Assembly (NCBI GenBank): GCA_000514715.1
Contig: AZWL01000016.1
Span: forward strand, 62,001-126,000
DNA length: 64,000 nucleotides
From: Streptomyces sp. CNH099
GTDB lineage: Bacteria; Actinomycetota; Actinomycetes; Streptomycetales; Streptomycetaceae
Direction: 5' to 3'
Part shown: positions 59,375 to 64,000 of the stretch, one piece after another
How the letters are laid out: every line of letters starts with the position of its first letter
Numbering within the stretch: position 1 is the first letter of the stretch
The notes under the pieces: generated by a model
What the model saw: only the letters and a program-made list of their open reading frames with translations
Told to the model about the DNA's origin: nothing
Databases searched by the model: none
Position numbers and translations under genes: made by a program

Positions 59375-60922
59375 TCAGAGCAGCTTCTTGAACTCCTCCG
59401 GCAGCTCGAAGTCCTGCGGGGACTGCTCCGCGCCGCCGCCGAACGGGCCGCCCGCGCCGGCCCGGCGCTCGGCCGCGGCCTGCTCGTCGGCCTTGCGCTT
59501 CATCGGGTTGCCGCTGCGCTGGCGCCCCTTGGCCTTCTTCTGCTGCTTGCCCTTGCGCTTGCCGCCGCCCGTGCCGCCCGGCATCCCGGGCATGTTCGGC
59601 ATGCCCGGCACGCCGCCGCCCTGGGCCATCCGCGACATCATCTTGCGCGCCTCGAAGAACCGCTCCACCAGGTTCTTCACCGCGCTGACCTCGACGCCCG
59701 AGCCCCGCGCGATACGGGCCCGGCGCGAGCCGTTGATGATCACCGGGTCGCTGCGCTCCCCCGGCGTCATCGACTTGATGATCGCGGCGGTGCGGTCCAC
59801 GTCCCGCTCGTCGAGGTTGTTGATCTGCTCCTTCATCTGGCCCATGCCGGGCATCATGCCGAGCAGCTTGGAGATGGAACCCATCTTGCGGACCTGCTCC
59901 ATCTGCGCCAGGAAGTCGTCGAGCGTGAACTCCTTGGGCCCCTTCGCCAGCTTGGCCGCCATCTTCTCGGCCTCTTGCTGGCTGAAGGTCTGCTCCGCCT
60001 TCTCGATCAGCGACAGCATGTCGCCCATGCCGAGGATGCGGGACGCCATGCGGTCCGGGTGGAACGCGTCGAAGTCGTCCAGCTTCTCGCCGTTGGAGGC
60101 GAACATGATCTGCTTGCCGGTGACCTGCGCGATGGACAGCGCGGCGCCGCCGCGGGCGTCGCCGTCCAGCTTGGAGAGCACGACGCCGTCGAAGCCGACG
60201 CCGTCGCGGAACGCCTCCGCGGTGCTGACGGCGTCCTGGCCGATCATCGCGTCGACGACGAAGAGGATCTCGTCGGGGCCGACCGCGTCCCGGATGTCGG
60301 CGGCCTGCTGCATCATCTCGGCGTCGACGCCGAGGCGGCCGGCGGTGTCGACGATCACGACGTCGTACTGCTTGTCGCGGGCGTGCGCGAGGGAGTCCTT
60401 CGCGACCCGGACGGGGTCGCCGACGCCGTTGCCCGGCTCGGGCGCGAAGACGGCGACGGACGCGCGCTCGCCGACGACCTGCAACTGGTTGACGGCGTTG
60501 GGGCGCTGGAGGTCGGCGGCGACCAGCATGGGCGTGTGGCCCTGACGCGCCAGCCACTTGCCGAGCTTGCCCGCGAGGGTCGTCTTGCCGGCGCCCTGCA
60601 GGCCGGCGAGCATGATCACGGTCGGCGGGTTCTTGGCGAACCGCAGTCTGCGGGTCTCGCCGCCGAGGATGCCGACCAGCTCCTCGTTGACGATCTTGAT
60701 GACCTGCTGGGCCGGGTTGAGGGCCTGGGAGACCTCGGCGCCCAGCGCACGGTCCTTGACCTGCTTGATGAAGGCCCGCACGACGGGCAACGCGACATCC
60801 GCCTCCAGGAGGGCGACGCGGATCTCGCGCGCGGTGGCGTCGATGTCCGCCTCGGACAGGCGGCCCTTGCCCCGGAGGTTTTTGAACGTACTCGCCAGGC
60901 GGTCGGAAAGAGTGTCGAACAC
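59375..60922 (-). CDS. ffh: Signal recognition particle protein Ffh
   Basis: 515-residue SRP54 GTPase targeting membrane proteins to SecYEG. NG domain: GLQGAGKTTLAGKLG (G1), DTAGRLGVD (G3), SKLDGDARGG (G4). M domain from about 300 is methionine-rich (LLGMMPGMGQMKEQ) with the 4.5S-RNA-binding GSRRARIARGSG. The C-terminus after 440 is a basic Gly/Lys tail. GTG start; GAGGA is 11 bases away. Minus-strand TACCCT at 60968-60973 is the likely -10. Confidence 0.97.
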   Translation of the reverse strand: MFDTLSDRLASTFKNLRGKGRLSEADIDATAREIRVALLEADVALPVVRAFIKQVKDRALGAEVSQALNPAQQVIKIVNEELVGILGGETRRLRFAKNPPTVIMLAGLQGAGKTTLAGKLGKWLARQGHTPMLVAADLQRPNAVNQLQVVGERASVAVFAPEPGNGVGDPVRVAKDSLAHARDKQYDVVIVDTAGRLGVDAEMMQQAADIRDAVGPDEILFVVDAMIGQDAVSTAEAFRDGVGFDGVVLSKLDGDARGGAALSIAQVTGKQIMFASNGEKLDDFDAFHPDRMASRILGMGDMLSLIEKAEQTFSQQEAEKMAAKLAKGPKEFTLDDFLAQMEQVRKMGSISKLLGMMPGMGQMKEQINNLDERDVDRTAAIIKSMTPGERSDPVIINGSRRARIARGSGVEVSAVKNLVERFFEARKMMSRMAQGGGVPGMPNMPGMPGGTGGGKRKGKQQKKAKGRQRSGNPMKRKADEQAAAERRAGAGGPFGGGAEQSPQDFELPEEFKKLL

Positions 60923-60967
60923 GGCGCTCGTCGGTCCTCGGGTCGGGGGCGGAGGCAATCGTCCTCT

Positions 60968-60973
60968 AGGGTA
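60968..60973 (-). promoter_or_regulatory. Predicted -10 of ffh
   Basis: Minus-strand TACCCT predicts a start near 60961 and a leader of about 40 nt. Confidence 0.4.
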
Positions 60974-61048
60974 TCCGGCGCGCGGGACAAACACCCTCGC
61001 CAGGGGCGGGCCCGGCGGGAACGACGCCCCGGGGCGCGGTCGGCCGGG

Positions 61049-63904
61049 TCAGCCCAGCGCCGCCGCCAGCGCATCCGCCACCTCGCCGGCCCGGGCGTCG
61101 GCCAGCGGGCGGCCGGCGGTGTCGGTGACGTAGAAGGCGTCGACGGCGTTGGCGCCGAGGGTGCTGACGTACGCGCCGCGCACCTGCACGCCGGCCGTCT
61201 CCAGCGCGCGGCCGATGCGGTGCAGCAGGCCGGGGGCGTCTTGGGCGCGGACCTCGATGACGGTGGCGACCTGGGAGCTGCCGCGCGCGACGGTCACGCG
61301 GGGCGGCGGCGCGGGGGTGCCGCGGCGGCGGGGCCGGTAGGCCTTCTCCCGCTCGGCGAGCCGGGCGGGCACGTCGAGGGTGCCGTCGAGGACGCGCAGG
61401 AGGTCGGCGCGGAGGCGGTCGGCGGCGGGGAGGGAGCCGAACTCGGCGGCGACGCGCCAGTTGAGGAGGAGCACGTGCGGGGCGCCGGGACCGGGGTCGC
61501 CGGCCGCGCCGGCCACGCCCGGGGGCAGCCGCAGGGGGCGCAGCTCGGCGGTGCGCACCGTCAGCCGGTGCAGCGCCAGCACGCCCGCGACCGCCGGCAG
61601 GACGCCCGGCCGGTCGGGGACGGCCACGAGCAGCTCCACGCCCAGCGGCAGCGTGCCGCCGGACTCCGCAACACCGGGGCCCGAGCCCGCGGCTGCGGCT
61701 GCGGCTGTGTCTGCGCCCGCGGCTGCGGCCGGCTCCGCCGGCGGCGGCGGCGGTTCCTCGGTACGGGCGCGCACCGCCAGCGCCGGGCCGCCCGTACGCC
61801 ACGCCTCGACCGCCAGCCGCTCCTCCTCCGCCCCCGGCGCCCGCGCGCCCCGCTCCCCCGCCGCGGCGCCGGCCGGTTCGCCGGCCAGCGCGCCGCGGAC
61901 CCGCCCGGCCAGGTCGGCGACCAGCGAGGCCCGCCAGGCGCTCCACGCCGCCGGCCCGGTGGCCAGCGCGTCGGCCTCGGTGAGCGCGTGCAGCAGCTCC
62001 AGGGTTCCGTGCCCGCCGACGGCGTCGGCCACGAGCCGTACGGTCGCGGGGTCGTCCAGGTCGCGGCGGGTCGCGGTCTCCACGAGCAGCAGGTGGTGGC
62101 GGGCCAGGGCGCCGATGACGTCGACGTCGGCGGCGGGGAAGCCGATGCGCCGGGCCATGTCGCGGGCGATGGTCTCGCCGGTGACGCTGTGCCCGCCGGG
62201 GCCGTCGGGCCAGCCCTTGCCGATGTCGTGCAGCAGCGCGGCGACCAGCAGCAGGTCCGGCCGGCCGACGCGGCGGGTGAGCGCCGCGGCCCGTACGGCC
62301 GTCTCGACGAGATGGCGGTCGACGGTCCAGCGGTGCACGGGGTTGCGCTGCGGGCGGCAGCGCACCCGCTCCCAGTCGGGCAGCAGCCGCGTGACGAGCC
62401 CCTCCGCCTCCAGGCTCTCCCACACCGGCACCGTGGCCGGGCCGGCGCCGAGCAGCGTCACCAGCTGCTCGCGCGCCTCGTCCGGCCACGGTACGGGCAG
62501 CGGCGGCACCTGCGCGGCCAGCAGCCGCACGGCGGGCAGCGACAGCGGCAGCCCCGCCTGCGCGGCGGCGGCCGCGGCGCGCAGCGGCAGCACGGGGTCG
62601 CGGTCGGGGCGGGCGGTGCGGGCGAGGACGACCTCGCCGTCCTGCTCGACGACGCCGTCGGCGAGCGGAGTGCGCTCCGCCGGGCCGCGCGGGACGGGGC
62701 GGCCGGAGGCGCCCAGGAGGCTCCGCAGCCGGGCGGCGCCGCGCCGGCCGCCGCGGGCCCGCAGCACGCGGTCGACCTCGCGCCAGGTGACGTCGGTGGC
62801 GTACGCGAGGGTGCGCGCGGCCTCGTAGACCTCGCGCAGCAGGGTGTCGGAGTCGAGCAGGCCGAGGGCGGCGGCGACCTGGTCCTGCTCCTGCAGCGCG
62901 AGGCGGTCGGTGGCGCGGCCCGTGGTCAGGTGCAGTGCGTCGCGGGTGTCGAGGAGCCGCTCGCGGGCGCGGTCCAGGCCCGCGCGGGGGGCGTCGGCGA
63001 GCCAGGAGGCGGCGACGGCGCGCAGGGCGGTGGCGTCCCGGAGCCCGCCGCGGGCCTCCTTGAGGTCGGGCTCCAGCAGGAACTGCAGCTCGCCGTGGCG
63101 CTCGGCGCGTTCGCGGCCCAGCTCGCGCAGCTCGGGGAGGCGGCGGGCGGCGCGGTTGCGCCAGTCGGCGAAGACGGCGGTGCGCAGCCCGGCGGTGAGG
63201 GCGGCGTCGCCGGCGATGTGGCGGGCGTCGAGCAGGCCCAGGGTGACCTTGAGGTCCTCGCCGGCGGTCCGGAGCGCCTCGGCGGGGGTGCGTACGGAGT
63301 GGTCGAGGGCCAGGCCCATGTCCCAGACGGGGTACCAGAGGCGGTCGGCGACGGCGGCGAGCGCGCCGGGGCGGAGGGAGCCGTCGTGGAGGAGGAGCAG
63401 GTCGAGGTCGCTGCGCGGGGACAGCTCGCCGCGCCCGTAGCCGCCGACGGCGACGAGGGACACCCCGCGGATGCCGCGCGGGGTGCGGACGTCGCCGGGG
63501 GCGCGGGGCTCGCCGTTCGCTGGCCCGCGGGGCGGCCCGGCGTCGCCGGTCGCGCCGTGGAGCAGCCCGGCGAGCCAGCGGTCGGTGGCCCGCGCCAGCG
63601 CGGCCCGCCGCGCCGCGCCGCCCTCGGCGCCCAGCAGCCGCACGCGGGCCGCGGCGTACGTCTCTTCGGGCTCCGCCTCCTCGGCCGGCGGTGCGCCGGG
63701 CCCACCCGGCCCGCCACCGGCCGACGCCGCACCGGACGCACCGAGCGCACCGAGCGCACCGCCCGAACCGTGCCGTCCGCCGGCCGGCGCCTCCCTCGCG
63801 GGCCCCCGGTCGCCCGTCAGGGTTCCGGCCTCGGCCGGACCCCCGCCCGCGGGCGCGCGCTCCCCCTGCTGTCCGCCCGGCTGCTGTCGTCCGGTGTCCG
63901 TCAC
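61049..63904 (-). CDS. glnD: Bifunctional PII uridylyltransferase/uridylyl-removing enzyme GlnD-type
   Basis: 951 residues. Nucleotidyltransferase domain with VGGYGRGELSPRSDLDLLLL near 150-170, HD domain with DRHLVETAV and LLHDIGKGWP (about 525-560), and two C-terminal ACT domains (GVELLVAVPDRPGVLPAVAG; ATVIEVRAQDAPGLLHRIGR). The first 75 residues and a segment near 730-750 are Gly/Ala/Pro-rich. In Streptomyces GlnD adenylylates rather than uridylylates GlnK. GTG start with GGGAG upstream. It follows glnK. Confidence 0.95.
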   Translation of the reverse strand: MTDTGRQQPGGQQGERAPAGGGPAEAGTLTGDRGPAREAPAGGRHGSGGALGALGASGAASAGGGPGGPGAPPAEEAEPEETYAAARVRLLGAEGGAARRAALARATDRWLAGLLHGATGDAGPPRGPANGEPRAPGDVRTPRGIRGVSLVAVGGYGRGELSPRSDLDLLLLHDGSLRPGALAAVADRLWYPVWDMGLALDHSVRTPAEALRTAGEDLKVTLGLLDARHIAGDAALTAGLRTAVFADWRNRAARRLPELRELGRERAERHGELQFLLEPDLKEARGGLRDATALRAVAASWLADAPRAGLDRARERLLDTRDALHLTTGRATDRLALQEQDQVAAALGLLDSDTLLREVYEAARTLAYATDVTWREVDRVLRARGGRRGAARLRSLLGASGRPVPRGPAERTPLADGVVEQDGEVVLARTARPDRDPVLPLRAAAAAAQAGLPLSLPAVRLLAAQVPPLPVPWPDEAREQLVTLLGAGPATVPVWESLEAEGLVTRLLPDWERVRCRPQRNPVHRWTVDRHLVETAVRAAALTRRVGRPDLLLVAALLHDIGKGWPDGPGGHSVTGETIARDMARRIGFPAADVDVIGALARHHLLLVETATRRDLDDPATVRLVADAVGGHGTLELLHALTEADALATGPAAWSAWRASLVADLAGRVRGALAGEPAGAAAGERGARAPGAEEERLAVEAWRTGGPALAVRARTEEPPPPPAEPAAAAGADTAAAAAAGSGPGVAESGGTLPLGVELLVAVPDRPGVLPAVAGVLALHRLTVRTAELRPLRLPPGVAGAAGDPGPGAPHVLLLNWRVAAEFGSLPAADRLRADLLRVLDGTLDVPARLAEREKAYRPRRRGTPAPPPRVTVARGSSQVATVIEVRAQDAPGLLHRIGRALETAGVQVRGAYVSTLGANAVDAFYVTDTAGRPLADARAGEVADALAAALG

Positions 63905-63933
63905 CCACGTACTCCCGCCAGTTGGTCCGCCCG

Positions 63934-63963
63934 CGGCCGGCCCGCCCCGTCGCGGGCCGGCCG
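63934..63963 (-). terminator. Strong hairpin between glnK and glnD
   Basis: CGGCCGGCCCGC (63934-63945) pairs perfectly with GCGGGCCGGCCG (63952-63963) around a 6-nt loop. It may reduce read-through from glnK into glnD. Confidence 0.7.
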
Positions 63964-63988
63964 TGGGCGGAGGCCGCCGACCGCGCGG

Positions 63989-64000
63989 TCAGAGCGCGTC
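63989..64000 (-). CDS. glnK: Last codons of probable PII protein gene glnK
   Basis: The final 12 bases read Asp-Ala-Leu-stop on the minus strand. Streptomyces GlnK ends in DAL and precedes glnD, so this is probably its 3' end. Based on gene order and three residues only. Confidence 0.45.
   Translation of the reverse strand, partial: DAL

Overview
The window is very GC-rich chromosomal DNA of a Streptomyces-type actinomycete. Supporting marks are the sporulation sigma factor gene whiG, four adjacent type I signal peptidase genes (sipW-sipZ), the block rpsP-khpA-rimM-trmD-rplS, the order rpsB-tsf-pyrH-frr-cdsA-rlmN, many GTG starts, and strong G/C preference at third codon positions. I see no insertion sequence, prophage, CRISPR array, tRNA or rRNA gene.

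Layout. 1-11.99 kb: a PucR-family regulator (cut by the left edge), a large membrane protein with a P-loop-like site lacking lysine, an ECF41 (SigJ-type) sigma factor with a recognisable self-promoter, gabT, a PAP2 phosphatase, three small membrane or unknown proteins, an adenosine-deaminase-family enzyme (possibly the menaquinone-pathway aminodeoxyfutalosine deaminase) and a GDPD phosphodiesterase. 12-19.4 kb: an accessory-looking cassette with a DHA2 efflux pump, a flavodoxin-fold reductase, a 1229-residue BTAD/NB-ARC/TPR regulator and a convergent orphan NB-ARC ATPase. 19.5-26.3 kb: aminobutyraldehyde dehydrogenase, an ABC ATPase/permease pair, a serine-hydrolase lipoprotein and a LOG-family protein. 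26.3-32 kb: a two-component system divergent from a lipoprotein/adaptor/MacB-type ABC operon. 32-33.3 kb: an HxlR regulator with a DsbA-like thiol oxidoreductase. 33.4-37.4 kb: a thiamine ABC importer preceded by a TPP riboswitch. 37.4-43.3 kb: rlmN, cdsA, frr, pyrH, tsf and rpsB, all on the minus strand, with structured leaders before pyrH and rpsB. 43.5-50.7 kb: an M23 peptidase, a TetR regulator, whiG, dprA, yifB, yraN, a DUF2469 gene and sipZ. 51-64 kb: sipY, sipX, sipW, rplS, trmD, rimM, khpA, rpsP, a SprT-like protein, an archaeal-type prolyl-tRNA synthetase, ffh, glnD and the last codons of what should be glnK.

How the parts work together. gabT and the aldehyde dehydrogenase encode two steps of putrescine/GABA catabolism, with the PucR protein a likely regulator. 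The right half is translation, protein export and nitrogen-signalling housekeeping. A recurring feature is a TANNNT -10 element placed 6-7 bases before a start codon with no Shine-Dalgarno sequence, which predicts leaderless mRNAs for at least eight genes.

The most unusual points are: the ECF41 promoter driving a possible leaderless 23-codon ORF coupled to the sigma gene; a switch-like alternative hairpin in the pyrH leader; about 247 bp of dual-frame coding between sipX and sipY; the orphan NB-ARC protein facing the NB-ARC regulator; the archaeal-type ProRS beside ffh; and strong palindromes at the whiG, pucR-type and two-component promoters. I did not find an obviously new defence or mobile system. 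All calls come from reading the sequence; no database search was run.
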